From: Clostridium lundense DSM 17049
Lineage (GTDB): Bacteria; Bacillota; Clostridia; Clostridiales; Clostridiaceae
NCBI RefSeq assembly: GCF_000619945.1
Contig: NZ_JHVC01000006.1
Coordinates: 62,001-126,000, forward strand
Length of the DNA: 64,000 nucleotides
Direction of reading: 5' to 3'
Shown here one piece after another: positions 8,374-17,362 of the stretch; positions within the stretch are counted from its first letter, which is position 1, and each line of letters starts with the position of its first letter. The position numbers and the translations under genes are program-made. The notes under the pieces were generated by a model that was not told the DNA's origin, searched no databases, and was given only the letters and a program-made list of their open reading frames with translations.

Positions 8374-10083
8374 TCATCTAGGAGCTTTTCCGTTTGGTCC
8401 AAAGGTTGCTGTTGGTGTCCACCATAGAGGAATCTTAATGCTATCAGTTGTGTATTTTCCTCTTCCTTCAGCAATTTCTTTTGCGGTTTCATATCCAGCT
8501 TGAGCATGTCTTACAATACCTATTCCAGAGTCAGTTGTCATACAAGCGTCAAGTCTCATAGCCGCTTCGTCAGTACCATCTGCAATCATAGTAACTCCTG
8601 TATGAACAGCTTCACCCATGGAATAGTTAGCCTGTATAGCTATTAAATCACACATTCCTGCACAGTTAAGTAATCCATTTAGATATGGCCAGTCAGAGAT
8701 TAAATCTCCACCATCTTTCATATTTTCTGATTCAAATGTTGGATTAACTATGGAACCACAGTCTAAATTATCTCTTGAGAAAGCTACTGGGCCCTTAATT
8801 TCCCCTTTCTTTATAAGTTCATTTATAGCTAAACCAAATTTTCTACGTTCACCAAATGCCATATAACAAACTCTTGCTGGAAGTCCTTCTATTGGAAGAT
8901 GTTTATGAGCTAATGTAATCCATCTTGTTACTAGTGGGTCATCTTTGAATAATTCTAATGCAAGTTTATCTGTTTTTGCTAAATCTTCAGGATCTCCAGA
9001 CATACAAGTCCATCTAAATGGTCCACGTCCTTCACAGAATAGAGGTCTAATATATTCAGCAACAAATCCTGGAATTATGAATGCTTCTTCATTAGACATT
9101 CCTGCATCACGACATTCTTTTCTTATACTTGTTCCATATTCAAATACTGCAACACCTTTCTTAAAGTATGCATTCATTGCTCTTAACTGCCTTATCATTG
9201 TTGCTCTAGCTTTTTCTAGATAAAGCTCACGGTCTTTTTCTCTTAATTCATCTGATTCTTCAGCAGTATATCCTGATGGAATATAAGAAATTGGATCATG
9301 ACATGGACACATTTCGCTCATTATGTCTGGTATAAATCCCTTATTGTAAGCTTCCCAGAATAAATCAGCAGCGTTTCCAACAACTCCTATTGATAATGGT
9401 TCTTTTTTCTCTGCTGCATTTCTAGCCATTTCCATAGCTTCATCCATTGAGTAGACTATAGTATCCATGTAATTCTTCTCTATACGTCTTTTTATTATCT
9501 TTTCATCAGCATCAACTACTACAGCAACTCCACCATGCATTTTCATTGCCCAGCTCTGATTTCCTCCCATTCCACCTGCACCAGCTGTTAAGTAAATCTT
9601 TCCTGATAAATCACTATTAAATCTCTTTATTGCTATGGCTGATAGGGTTTCAAATGTTCCTTCTATAACTCCCTGTGTACCTATGTATTCCCAAGGAGCA
9701 GCTGTATACTGAGCAAACATTGTTAAGTTCTTGTCTTGAAGATCATAGAATGTTGGCCAGTCAGCCTTCATAATATTAGTAGTTGCCATAACAACACGTG
9801 GGGCTAATTTATGAGTTTTAAATATTGCTACTGGCATACCTGATTGTATAACTAAAGTTTCATTATCTTCTAATTCTTTTAGAGACTTCACTATAGCATG
9901 ATATGATTCCCAATTTCTAGCACACTTTCCATTACCACCATAAATAACAAGTTCTTCAGGTTTTTCAGCATTTTCCATGTTGTTTTCTAACATTCTAAGT
10001 ATAGTTTCTTGTTTCCAACCTTTACACCTTAATGTTGAACCTCTTTGAGCCTTAACTGAATATAGAATTTCTGGCTTTTCCAT
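8374..10083 (-). CDS. hutU: Urocanate hydratase
   Basis: About 569 residues, the usual family size. It hydrates urocanate to 4-imidazolone-5-propionate using tightly bound NAD+; the dinucleotide-binding segment is seen as GAGGMGGNQSWAMKMHGG near residue 170, and the conserved C-terminal WWTPTATFGPNGKAPR is intact. An in-frame TTG at 10089 would add two residues, but the ATG at 10083 has GGGGGA at good spacing. It is the first gene of the hut operon: a sigma-54 type -24/-12 promoter lies about 70 bp upstream and the probable activator gene is next to it. Confidence 0.97.
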   Translation of the reverse strand: MEKPEILYSVKAQRGSTLRCKGWKQETILRMLENNMENAEKPEELVIYGGNGKCARNWESYHAIVKSLKELEDNETLVIQSGMPVAIFKTHKLAPRVVMATTNIMKADWPTFYDLQDKNLTMFAQYTAAPWEYIGTQGVIEGTFETLSAIAIKRFNSDLSGKIYLTAGAGGMGGNQSWAMKMHGGVAVVVDADEKIIKRRIEKNYMDTIVYSMDEAMEMARNAAEKKEPLSIGVVGNAADLFWEAYNKGFIPDIMSEMCPCHDPISYIPSGYTAEESDELREKDRELYLEKARATMIRQLRAMNAYFKKGVAVFEYGTSIRKECRDAGMSNEEAFIIPGFVAEYIRPLFCEGRGPFRWTCMSGDPEDLAKTDKLALELFKDDPLVTRWITLAHKHLPIEGLPARVCYMAFGERRKFGLAINELIKKGEIKGPVAFSRDNLDCGSIVNPTFESENMKDGGDLISDWPYLNGLLNCAGMCDLIAIQANYSMGEAVHTGVTMIADGTDEAAMRLDACMTTDSGIGIVRHAQAGYETAKEIAEGRGKYTTDSIKIPLWWTPTATFGPNGKAPR

Positions 10084-10152
10084 TAACAATTCCCCCTTAA
10101 TCTTATATATTTATTTTTATTTATTAATTATTTTATTTACACTTTTATATAC

Positions 10153-10168
10153 AGCAAACCTTATGCCA
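10153..10168 (-). promoter_or_regulatory. Sigma-54 (-24/-12) promoter of the hut operon
   Basis: Read on the minus strand the sequence is TGGCATAAGGTTTGCT. Both core elements, TGGCA and TTGCT, match the RpoN consensus, and the invariant GG and GC are separated by exactly 10 nt as required. Transcription should start near 10142, about 59 nt before the hutU ATG. The neighbouring gene encodes a sigma-54 activator, which makes this call strong. Confidence 0.88.
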
Positions 10169-10251
10169 ATGGGTTTATTGTAAAACAACCCCATAAAAGT
10201 AATGGTTTACATAGATTTTTGCTAATATTTAAAATACTCTCAATAACAGTC

Positions 10252-10266
10252 GCATAAAATTTATGC
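10252..10266. promoter_or_regulatory. Candidate activator site (UAS) 1 for the hut promoter
   Basis: Palindrome GCATAAAATTTATGC, centre at 10259, about 117 bp upstream of the predicted hut start. An identical 15-mer is centred 66 bp farther upstream at 10325. Paired palindromes at this distance are the expected layout for sigma-54 enhancer sites. Confidence 0.68.
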
Positions 10267-10304
10267 AGCTGTTTACGATACCTCTTAATAATCAATGGCA
10301 AAAA

Positions 10305-10345
10305 ATTCCTGCTGGATGCATAAAATTTATGCATCCAGCAGGAAT
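10305..10345 (-). terminator. Terminator of the sigma-54 activator gene
   Basis: Perfect inverted repeat with 20-nt arms and one central base, only 7 bp beyond the activator stop codon. On the minus strand it is followed by six T residues, so it should be an efficient intrinsic terminator. Its centre is the second candidate activator palindrome. Confidence 0.85.
10318..10332. promoter_or_regulatory. Candidate activator site (UAS) 2 for the hut promoter
   Basis: Second exact copy of GCATAAAATTTATGC, centred about 183 bp upstream of the predicted hut start. It forms the middle of the terminator hairpin of the activator gene, so one stretch seems to serve as DNA enhancer and RNA terminator. Confidence 0.6.
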
Positions 10346-10352
10346 ACATAGC

Positions 10353-12068
10353 TTAATACTTATCCTCTGGTCTTTTTATATTAAGTTTTTTTAATCTATA
10401 CTCTAAGCTTTGGCGTATAATACCTAAGTCTTTGGCCGTTTGAGTTAAATTCCATTTATTCTTGCCTAAACCTTCTAATATCATTTTTCTTTCAATACTT
10501 TTTAAATAATCTGGCAAACTACTTTTTTCATTATTAGATAATTCATTGACTACTACATTTTTTATATATATAGGTACATGATCTGTAACAAGTTCTTTTT
10601 CACCATCCTTTACCCTCACCATAGCATTTTCAGTAAAATGCTCTAACTCTCTAATATTACCTGGCCATTTATAACTAAACATAATCTTTCTTAACTGAAT
10701 TGAAAAAGTTTCTACACTCTTATTTAATAACTTATTATATTTTCTTATAAAAAACTCTCCAATGGATATTATATCTTCTTTTCTTTCTCTTAAAGAAGGT
10801 ATATAAAGACAAAGTCCTGCTATCCTATAAAAAAGATCTTGTCTTAATCTTTCTTCCTTAATAAGCTTTAAAGGATCTTCATTTATAGCACTAATTACTC
10901 TACATTGAATTGGAGTTATTGATGAACTTCCTACTCTTCTCACAACCTTCTCTTGTAATACTCTTAAAAGTTTAGATTGCATCGAAATTGGCATAGAATT
11001 AAGTTCATCTAAAAAAAGAGTGCCCTTTCTGGCTTCCTCAAAAAGACCGCTTTGAGTGATAGCTCCAGTATAGGCACCCTTTACTGTTCCAAATAAAATA
11101 CTCTCTAGTAAATTTTCAGGAATAGCTGCACAATTAATTGCTACAAATGGCTCATCTTTATTTTTTCCAAAATTATGAATGCTCTGTGCAAAAACCTCTT
11201 TTCCCGTTCCTGTTTCACCAACAATCAATACCGAATTATTTAACATTCCTATAGTTTGTGCTTCTCTTATAACATTCTTGGTAACTTCGCTATCCCCTAT
11301 AATATCTTCAAAGGTATAGGTAGTTCCATTATTTTTATAGTTTTTTTCCTTTACCTCAATGGTACTAAATAGTTTTCTTTTTAATTCAATAGTTTCTGAA
11401 AGCAATGCTTGTAGGCTTGTCTCATTTTTGCTAATAGAATAAACAGCTATAGCTTCCCCATCCTTTATTATAGGATAAGTACTATATGATAAGTACTTAG
11501 GAACACCATTTTTAAATACATGAGCCCTATACTTTTCTATTATAGGCTCTTTAGTTTTAAAGACTTTTTTATGCTCAGCCATTTCAGGCTCAAATTCTGG
11601 ATTATATTCATAAGCCTCCCAAAGGTGCTTTCCAACTACAAACTTTGAAGATAATCCTTCTAAGTTTTCTTGAGCTTTATTGTATAAAACAATTCGTCCA
11701 TCATGGTCGCTAATTATAACCCCATCACATATAGATTCAATTATTTTTTCTAGACAATAAAGCTTTATATCTTTATTATTTAAATTAGTTATTTCATGTA
11801 AATTTACTATATAAATTTTCTCATCTTCTAAGTATAGTCCAAACATATTAAATATTCTTCCAGATAAAGTCTTTAATTTTCTTTCTTTTTTTATTAAATC
11901 CATTGCAGAAAATTTAAAAATTTCTGAAAAACTTTTATTCAATAAGTTCTTACCTTCTCCTATATTCTCTAGTATGTTATCTTCCCATAAAATCTCCTCC
12001 ATTTCATTAAGTATAATAATACCTAAATCATACTTACTCAATAAATTTCCTAGAACCTGTACCTTCAA
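10353..12068 (-). CDS. Sigma-54-dependent transcriptional activator with PAS domain
   Basis: A 571-residue enhancer-binding protein. Residues about 1-100 form a divergent PAS-like sensor; about 105-215 a clearer PAS domain (ICDGVIISDHDGRIVLYNKA); about 255-490 the AAA+ motor with Walker A GETGTGKE, the sigma-54 loop GAYTGA and Walker B GTLFLDELN; about 525-565 a Fis-type helix-turn-helix (LTQTAKDLGIIRQSLEYRLK). There is no receiver domain, so it probably senses a ligand directly. Translation appears to start at TTG (12068) after GAGGGTGA. It is transcribed toward the hut operon and I infer that it activates hutU-hutH in response to histidine or urocanate. Confidence 0.92.
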   Translation of the reverse strand: MKVQVLGNLLSKYDLGIIILNEMEEILWEDNILENIGEGKNLLNKSFSEIFKFSAMDLIKKERKLKTLSGRIFNMFGLYLEDEKIYIVNLHEITNLNNKDIKLYCLEKIIESICDGVIISDHDGRIVLYNKAQENLEGLSSKFVVGKHLWEAYEYNPEFEPEMAEHKKVFKTKEPIIEKYRAHVFKNGVPKYLSYSTYPIIKDGEAIAVYSISKNETSLQALLSETIELKRKLFSTIEVKEKNYKNNGTTYTFEDIIGDSEVTKNVIREAQTIGMLNNSVLIVGETGTGKEVFAQSIHNFGKNKDEPFVAINCAAIPENLLESILFGTVKGAYTGAITQSGLFEEARKGTLFLDELNSMPISMQSKLLRVLQEKVVRRVGSSSITPIQCRVISAINEDPLKLIKEERLRQDLFYRIAGLCLYIPSLRERKEDIISIGEFFIRKYNKLLNKSVETFSIQLRKIMFSYKWPGNIRELEHFTENAMVRVKDGEKELVTDHVPIYIKNVVVNELSNNEKSSLPDYLKSIERKMILEGLGKNKWNLTQTAKDLGIIRQSLEYRLKKLNIKRPEDKY

Positions 12069-12274
12069 CTTTTTTCACCCTCTTAATCATAATATTACAT
12101 TTTTTTACTTCTGTATATTTCAACAATTTACTCGCTAATTCCTTCTTTTTTTGCTATTATTTTACATAGGGGTTCTATAAAATTTATCTTCACACAAAGT
12201 TTATAATTCCATAATATAATTTTATGATATACTATTGTTACAATTATCTAAATTGTAGATGGAGATGAGGTTAT

Positions 12275-14566
12275 ATGAAATTATGTGAGATATGCAATAA
12301 AAATGTGGCTACAATATTTACAGCAAAAATGGAAAATAATAAACCTCACATTATTGGGGTTTGTATGGATTGTGCTAAAAAATTAGGGCTTAATATGCCA
12401 CTAAATCAGTTAATGGAGTCTACAGGTATGAATCCTGAAGATATGGAGATATATGCTGATGAAATGAATAACATGCTTGAAAATGTTGATATGAATGATC
12501 TTATGAACACAGAATCATTTAATAACTTTTTTAAAAACTTAAATAATGTTTCATCAGGTAACAATATTCAAAATTCTAGTGAAGAAAAATCTAATAAAGA
12601 TGAAAAAATCAATTCAGATATAAAAACTAAAAATACAATATTTAAGAAAAAGAGAAATAACTTAGATAAGTATGGAACAAATTTAACAGATAAAGCTAAA
12701 AAAAATGAAGTAGATACTGTTATTGGAAGAAACAGAGAAATAGATAGAGTTATCCAAATATTAAATAGAAGAACTAAAAATAATCCTGTACTCATAGGTG
12801 AACCTGGAGTAGGTAAAACTGCTATAGCAGAAGGATTAGCAGTTAGAATTGCAGAAAAACAAGTTCCAGAGAAATTATTCAATGCAGAAGTATATCTCCT
12901 AGATTTAACTTCTGTGGTTGCAGGTACTCAATTTAGAGGACAATTTGAAGGTAGAATGAAAGCTATTATAGATGAAGCAAAAGAAAATGGAAATATAATT
13001 TTAGTTATTGATGAAGTTCATAATATAATAGGTGCTGGTGAAGCTCAAGGGGGAGCTTTAAACGCTGCAAACATCTTAAAACCTGCTCTTGCAAAAGGTG
13101 AAATACAGGTAATTGGAGCAACAACCTTAGAAGAATACAGAAAATATATAGAAAAGGATTCAGCTCTAGAAAGAAGATTTCAACCTGTAATAGTAGAAGA
13201 ACCATCACCTGAGGAAACTATAGAAATACTAAAAGGAATAAAAAAATATTATGAGGATTATCATAAAGTAAAAATTTCTGATGCAGTAATAGAAGAAGCA
13301 GTAAAATTATCTGTTAGATATATAAATGACAGATATTTGCCTGATAAAGCTATAGATGTAATTGATGAAGCAAGCTCAAGAGCAAATTTAAAAAATAAAG
13401 GTCTTGTAGAACTTAAAGCATTAAAAGAGGAACTAGAAAAATTACAAAAAGATATGATAGATGCTGCTGACAAAGGGAATTATGAAAAGGCAGCAGAATA
13501 CAAAACTGATGAATGTAGACTACAAGGAAAAATAAGTAAACTTAGTGAAGAAGTTAGTAATGTAGAACTTAGCTTAGATGATATTGCTTTTGTTATAGAA
13601 GCTTGGACAAAAATACCTGTTCATAAAGTAAAAGAAAATGAAGGTAATCAACTATTAAATCTTGAGGAACGACTTCATAAGAGAGTAATCGGTCAACATG
13701 AGGCAGTAAGGGCTTTATCTAGATCAATACGTCGTAATAGACTTGGCTTTAAGAAAAAACGTAAACCTTCCTCCTTTATATTTGTAGGTTCTACTGGAGT
13801 TGGTAAAACAGAACTAGTAAAAGCTATTGCCTCAGAACTTTTTGGTAATGAGGAAGCTTTAATAAGAATTGATATGTCTGAATATATGGAAAAACATACT
13901 GTATCCAAACTTATAGGTTCCCCTCCAGGATATATAGGATATGATGAAGGAGGGCAATTAACAGAAAGGGTACGTAGAAAACCTTATTCAGTAATTCTTT
14001 TTGATGAAATTGAAAAGGCTCATCCTGATGTATTTAATATGCTTTTACAAATACTTGAGGATGGAAGACTTACAGATAGTCAGGGAAGAACAGTTTATTT
14101 TGATAATACTGTAATAATAATGACCTCTAATGCTGGAACTAATTTTAAAACTTCTAAAATAGGTTTTGGAAATGAAAACTATGAAGCTCTTGAATCTTAT
14201 GTAAAAGATGCTTTAAAAGAATTCTTCAAACCTGAATTTTTAAATAGAATAGATGAAATAATAGTATTTAAAAATCTTAAAAAAGAAGAACTTTACAGCA
14301 TTATTGATTTAATGTTAAGGGAAGTAAAAGAAGAACTAAGTGAGAGAAATATAAAAGTATCTGTTCTTCCTGAAGTAAAAGACTTCATATTAAAGGTAGG
14401 TTATGATGAAAAATATGGTGCTAGACCTTTAAGAAGAGCTATTCAAAAATATATTGAAGACGAAATTGCTGAACAATACTTCTTAGATAATGTAAAAGAA
14501 GGTTCTAATATAGAAATAGCCGTTGAAAAGGAAAAAATTATTTTACGAAATTTAAACAATAATTAA
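12275..14566 (+). CDS. ClpE-like Hsp100 ATPase with N-terminal zinc finger
   Basis: A 763-residue class I Clp ATPase. It opens with a four-cysteine zinc finger (C4, C7, C30, C33), the mark of ClpE-type rather than ClpC proteins, which have a Clp_N domain. The first AAA+ module has GEPGVGKTA and VIDEVHNIIGAG; a UVR-type coiled middle region follows around residues 385-430; the second module has GSTGVGKTE and LFDEIEKAH. It probably unfolds damaged proteins for ClpP. Start is ATG with GGAG upstream. I found no tandem GGTCAAA heptads (CtsR box) in the 206 bp before it, so control may differ from the Bacillus model. The gene is divergent from the sigma-54 activator. Confidence 0.9.
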   Translation: MKLCEICNKNVATIFTAKMENNKPHIIGVCMDCAKKLGLNMPLNQLMESTGMNPEDMEIYADEMNNMLENVDMNDLMNTESFNNFFKNLNNVSSGNNIQNSSEEKSNKDEKINSDIKTKNTIFKKKRNNLDKYGTNLTDKAKKNEVDTVIGRNREIDRVIQILNRRTKNNPVLIGEPGVGKTAIAEGLAVRIAEKQVPEKLFNAEVYLLDLTSVVAGTQFRGQFEGRMKAIIDEAKENGNIILVIDEVHNIIGAGEAQGGALNAANILKPALAKGEIQVIGATTLEEYRKYIEKDSALERRFQPVIVEEPSPEETIEILKGIKKYYEDYHKVKISDAVIEEAVKLSVRYINDRYLPDKAIDVIDEASSRANLKNKGLVELKALKEELEKLQKDMIDAADKGNYEKAAEYKTDECRLQGKISKLSEEVSNVELSLDDIAFVIEAWTKIPVHKVKENEGNQLLNLEERLHKRVIGQHEAVRALSRSIRRNRLGFKKKRKPSSFIFVGSTGVGKTELVKAIASELFGNEEALIRIDMSEYMEKHTVSKLIGSPPGYIGYDEGGQLTERVRRKPYSVILFDEIEKAHPDVFNMLLQILEDGRLTDSQGRTVYFDNTVIIMTSNAGTNFKTSKIGFGNENYEALESYVKDALKEFFKPEFLNRIDEIIVFKNLKKEELYSIIDLMLREVKEELSERNIKVSVLPEVKDFILKVGYDEKYGARPLRRAIQKYIEDEIAEQYFLDNVKEGSNIEIAVEKEKIILRNLNNN

Positions 14567-14567
14567 T

Positions 14568-14619
14568 AATATTAAAAGAACCTATACTAATTTTATTTTG
14601 TATAGGTTCTTTTAATATT
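14568..14619 (+). terminator. Terminator after clpE-like gene
   Basis: Perfect 20-bp stem (arms 14568-14587 and 14600-14619, starting AATATTAAAAGAACC) with a 12-nt loop, immediately after the stop codon. T-rich sequence follows on the plus strand. Confidence 0.9.
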
Positions 14620-14693
14620 AATTTTTCTATATTAATAAACAGAGTTTTTGACCTCAGAAGGAGTTTTCACTATTAACCCTTTTATTAAAAGCT

Positions 14694-15095
14694 TTATGCT
14701 CCAACCTTGGATAGCTTGTCCAATCCTGCATTGATAAATTTCCATTTTCCATTTTTATTTTCATACCCTTTAGAATATATAGCTCCCTCTTGAAAATCAT
14801 AACCGACTTTGTTAAGTTCTTCACGATTTTCTTTATTGCTTCTTACATCATTTAAATCTTCAACATTAATTTCAACTCTATTCCCTTCCTTTGTCTCCAC
14901 TAATGCTATAAACTTTGGAAAAACACTTTCCTTATTATTAACACAAAATAAATCTACAATCTTAAAATTAACACACTCTTCTAAAGACAATCTATCTCCA
15001 TAAATACCCCATCCTTGAGCTAATGAAGCATAATCTCCTACTTTAAATACACTTTCTCCAATCATACATGCCTTTACTCTATCTTTTAACAACAT
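14694..15095 (-). CDS. Hypothetical protein, 133 residues
   Basis: I do not recognise a family. The protein is soluble, without signal peptide or membrane segment, has several acidic stretches (VEINVEDLNDVRSNKENREE) and two cysteines in its first half. Codon use looks like that of its neighbours. Start ATG at 15095 follows GGAGGG. It stands alone between the clpE-like terminator and the metallo-hydrolase gene. Confidence 0.7.
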   Translation of the reverse strand: MLLKDRVKACMIGESVFKVGDYASLAQGWGIYGDRLSLEECVNFKIVDLFCVNNKESVFPKFIALVETKEGNRVEINVEDLNDVRSNKENREELNKVGYDFQEGAIYSKGYENKNGKWKFINAGLDKLSKVGA

Positions 15096-15194
15096 ATGTA
15101 TCCCTCCATTATCTTCTTTAGTTCATTTGCTTGATAATATTATAACAACATTGTTAAATATTTGTCAATATAATTTTAAATAATTTTCTGAAAT

Positions 15195-16034
15195 TTAAAT
15201 ATTTATTTCACTGCCAACAGTAATATATTCTACTTTATGACCTAATATTTTTTTCAATCTATCATATCCTTCTTTTCCAGTGCAATGACCTGTATACACT
15301 TTACCAATATTTTCCGAAGCAATAAAATTAGAAATAACATCCACCTTTTCTTGCTTCATGCAAAATAACCCCCTACTAGGAACAGTCATAAGATGAAATC
15401 CTCCAACAATAGCTTTAATATGTTCATCCTTAAAAGTATATTTTGCAGTTTTAATCATATTCATAATTCCATTATGCGAACATCCTGTAAAAGTTACTAT
15501 TCCATCTACTTCTCTAATAACTAGCATAAGCTCATGATTGAAATCATCCTTTACATACTTATTCCCTTCTTTTTTATAAAGGCTCTTATTTCCTTCAGGC
15601 ATAGGATATTCTTTTATTAAATCTGTAATAATAAACATATTTTTATGTATTTCCTGCAGCTTGTCCACCAATACTAATCTATCCATATATTTGTCTAAAA
15701 CAGTTTTATCAATACCTATGTATTTATATAGACCTAGTTTTCCAGCATAATAATCCTTACAAGCATCGGTTTTTAAATATATCTTTGCTTTATCATTCAC
15801 ATTAAAAAAGTCTAATAATCCTCCTACATGATCATAATGTCCATGAGAAAGTATAGCCATATCTACCTTACTGAGATTTATACCAAGTCTTTCTGCATTT
15901 TTAACAAATTTTCCTGATGAACCTGTATCTAATAGTATCTTTTTATCTTCACTTTCTATATAAAGAGATAACCCATGTTCTACCTCTAATTCTTCCCTAT
16001 CACATATATTCTCCATTAAAACTACTACCTTCAT
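15195..16034 (-). CDS. MBL-fold metallo-hydrolase
   Basis: A 279-residue metallo-beta-lactamase-fold protein. The metal-binding signature HGHYDH is in LSHGHYDHVGGL near residue 62; GCSHNGI and YTGHCTG supply later histidines. This pattern resembles the subgroup annotated as dihydropterin methyl-aminobenzene phosphate synthase-like hydrolases, also seen in archaea and clostridia. Cytoplasmic, no signal peptide. The true substrate cannot be told from sequence. Start is ATG at 16034 with GAGAGGT upstream. Confidence 0.88.
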   Translation of the reverse strand: MKVVVLMENICDREELEVEHGLSLYIESEDKKILLDTGSSGKFVKNAERLGINLSKVDMAILSHGHYDHVGGLLDFFNVNDKAKIYLKTDACKDYYAGKLGLYKYIGIDKTVLDKYMDRLVLVDKLQEIHKNMFIITDLIKEYPMPEGNKSLYKKEGNKYVKDDFNHELMLVIREVDGIVTFTGCSHNGIMNMIKTAKYTFKDEHIKAIVGGFHLMTVPSRGLFCMKQEKVDVISNFIASENIGKVYTGHCTGKEGYDRLKKILGHKVEYITVGSEINI

Positions 16035-16161
16035 TTATTTATACCTCTCTTCTAATAATATAACTCTGTAGTAAATTCCATATAACTGTAACAAATCCTC
16101 TTTTTAATGACATGCTAATTGATAAAGTAGCATATAACTAAAACTTTTCTTGGTTACCAAA

Positions 16162-16219
16162 CAATAAGAAAGCCTTTCCATAAAAATTAATTGATTCTTA
16201 TGGAAAAGCTCTCTTATTG
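16162..16219 (-). terminator. Long inverted repeat, probable terminator of the nicotinamidase-like gene
   Basis: Two 26-nt arms (16162-16187 and 16194-16219) pair with only about three mismatches around a 6-nt loop, downstream of the gene ending at 16264. No U tract follows on the minus strand, so it may instead stabilise or process mRNA. Confidence 0.6.
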
Positions 16220-16263
16220 GCTCTTCTTCGTTGGAAATATTACCTTATAATTCTAAAATTATA

Positions 16264-16824
16264 CTAAATAATCTCTACTCCTAATCTCATTAATTCTTCA
16301 AATACTTCTCTGTGCCCATTCTCTTCAACATAAGCTACTCCCTCTTTATATACACTTACATTAAATCCTTTTTTTAAAAGTTCTTTTATAGTTTCCTTTA
16401 CACAAAATTCAGAAGCAATGCCACATACAATAACTTCATTACTCATCTTTCCCTCTATTGATTTTCCTTCTATATTTTTAGCATTAACTGCGGAATATTC
16501 CTCAACAACATCATCTATACCTTTATAAAAAATATTTTTTTCTTTTAATGGAGATTGAACATAATTTTCAATTTCATTATAAAACTTATTATGTAATTTA
16601 GCTCCATCTGTATTTTTCACACAATGTATTGGCCAAATTCCTCCATTAATTTTAAAAGATTTGTTACTTTCTTTATGCCAATCACAAGAATACACTACTA
16701 CTGAATCCTTATTATTATTTATAAGTTTTATGATATTTTCCACAGCCTTTTCTCCATTAGTACATGCCAAACTTCCAGTTATAAAATCATTCTGACAATC
16801 TACAACCAAGATTGATTTTCCCAT
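16264..16824 (-). CDS. Isochorismatase/nicotinamidase-family cysteine hydrolase
   Basis: A 186-residue isochorismatase-fold enzyme. The catalytic Asp is in ILVVDCQNDF near residue 9, and the nucleophilic Cys in IASEFCVKET near residue 139; WHKES and PIHCV blocks are also typical of PncA-type nicotinamidases. It probably deamidates nicotinamide for NAD salvage, although the family includes other amidases. Start ATG at 16824 follows AAGGGG. Single gene with a strong hairpin downstream. Confidence 0.83.
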   Translation of the reverse strand: MGKSILVVDCQNDFITGSLACTNGEKAVENIIKLINNNKDSVVVYSCDWHKESNKSFKINGGIWPIHCVKNTDGAKLHNKFYNEIENYVQSPLKEKNIFYKGIDDVVEEYSAVNAKNIEGKSIEGKMSNEVIVCGIASEFCVKETIKELLKKGFNVSVYKEGVAYVEENGHREVFEELMRLGVEII

Positions 16825-16895
16825 AATAAAACCCCTTTTCTATCTATTGTATGTTAATATTTTATCACATTGTATTGTCAGGTGTATATACGCTT

Positions 16896-17267
16896 TTAAA
16901 TTCTTCTTGTAGAAAAAATCTCTTTTGCTAATTCAAACCCAAAATTAGCAATAGCTATTCTATCTTCCTCATCACCATTATATATAGGTGAAAGATTATA
17001 TTTTTTGCAAAGCCTATTTATTATTTTTACATTAGCTATAAGTTCGTTATGAGCCGAAGTTCTTTCCTTATCTAATCCTTCAATATAATTTCTATAATCT
17101 TCTCCATCCTTATAGTACTTTGCAATTAAAATTCCGCCCTCAAGAACGTTTACATCTTTAATGTACTCTGCTGCAGATTCTATTAAATCTTCGAGTACCT
17201 CTACACAGTCTAAATCCTCTGAATTTGAAATAACAAGTCCAATTTCCCTTATTCTTTCTCTTAACAT
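16896..17267 (-). CDS. DUF3232-like small cytosolic protein
   Basis: About 123 residues, all helical and strongly acidic, without membrane segments. The opening (LRERIREIGLVISNSEDLDCVEVLEDLIES) resembles a clostridial family that I recall as DUF3232; its function is unknown. An ATG at 17273 abuts a run of seven G residues with no spacing, so the ATG at 17267 is the better start. A decayed transporter gene lies just upstream on the same strand. Confidence 0.65.
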   Translation of the reverse strand: MLRERIREIGLVISNSEDLDCVEVLEDLIESAAEYIKDVNVLEGGILIAKYYKDGEDYRNYIEGLDKERTSAHNELIANVKIINRLCKKYNLSPIYNGDEEDRIAIANFGFELAKEIFSTRRI

Positions 17268-17362
17268 TTCCATCCCCCCCTATTTTATATACTTTTTATA
17301 TTGATTCCTTACATTAAGTATATATCAATTATATTTAATTAATTACTATATACATTTTTTTA

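Noticed and set aside
10161..10349. 62-residue frame between the activator and hutU
   Set aside because: It spans the sigma-54 promoter, both palindromes and the terminator hairpin, so it is not a protein gene.
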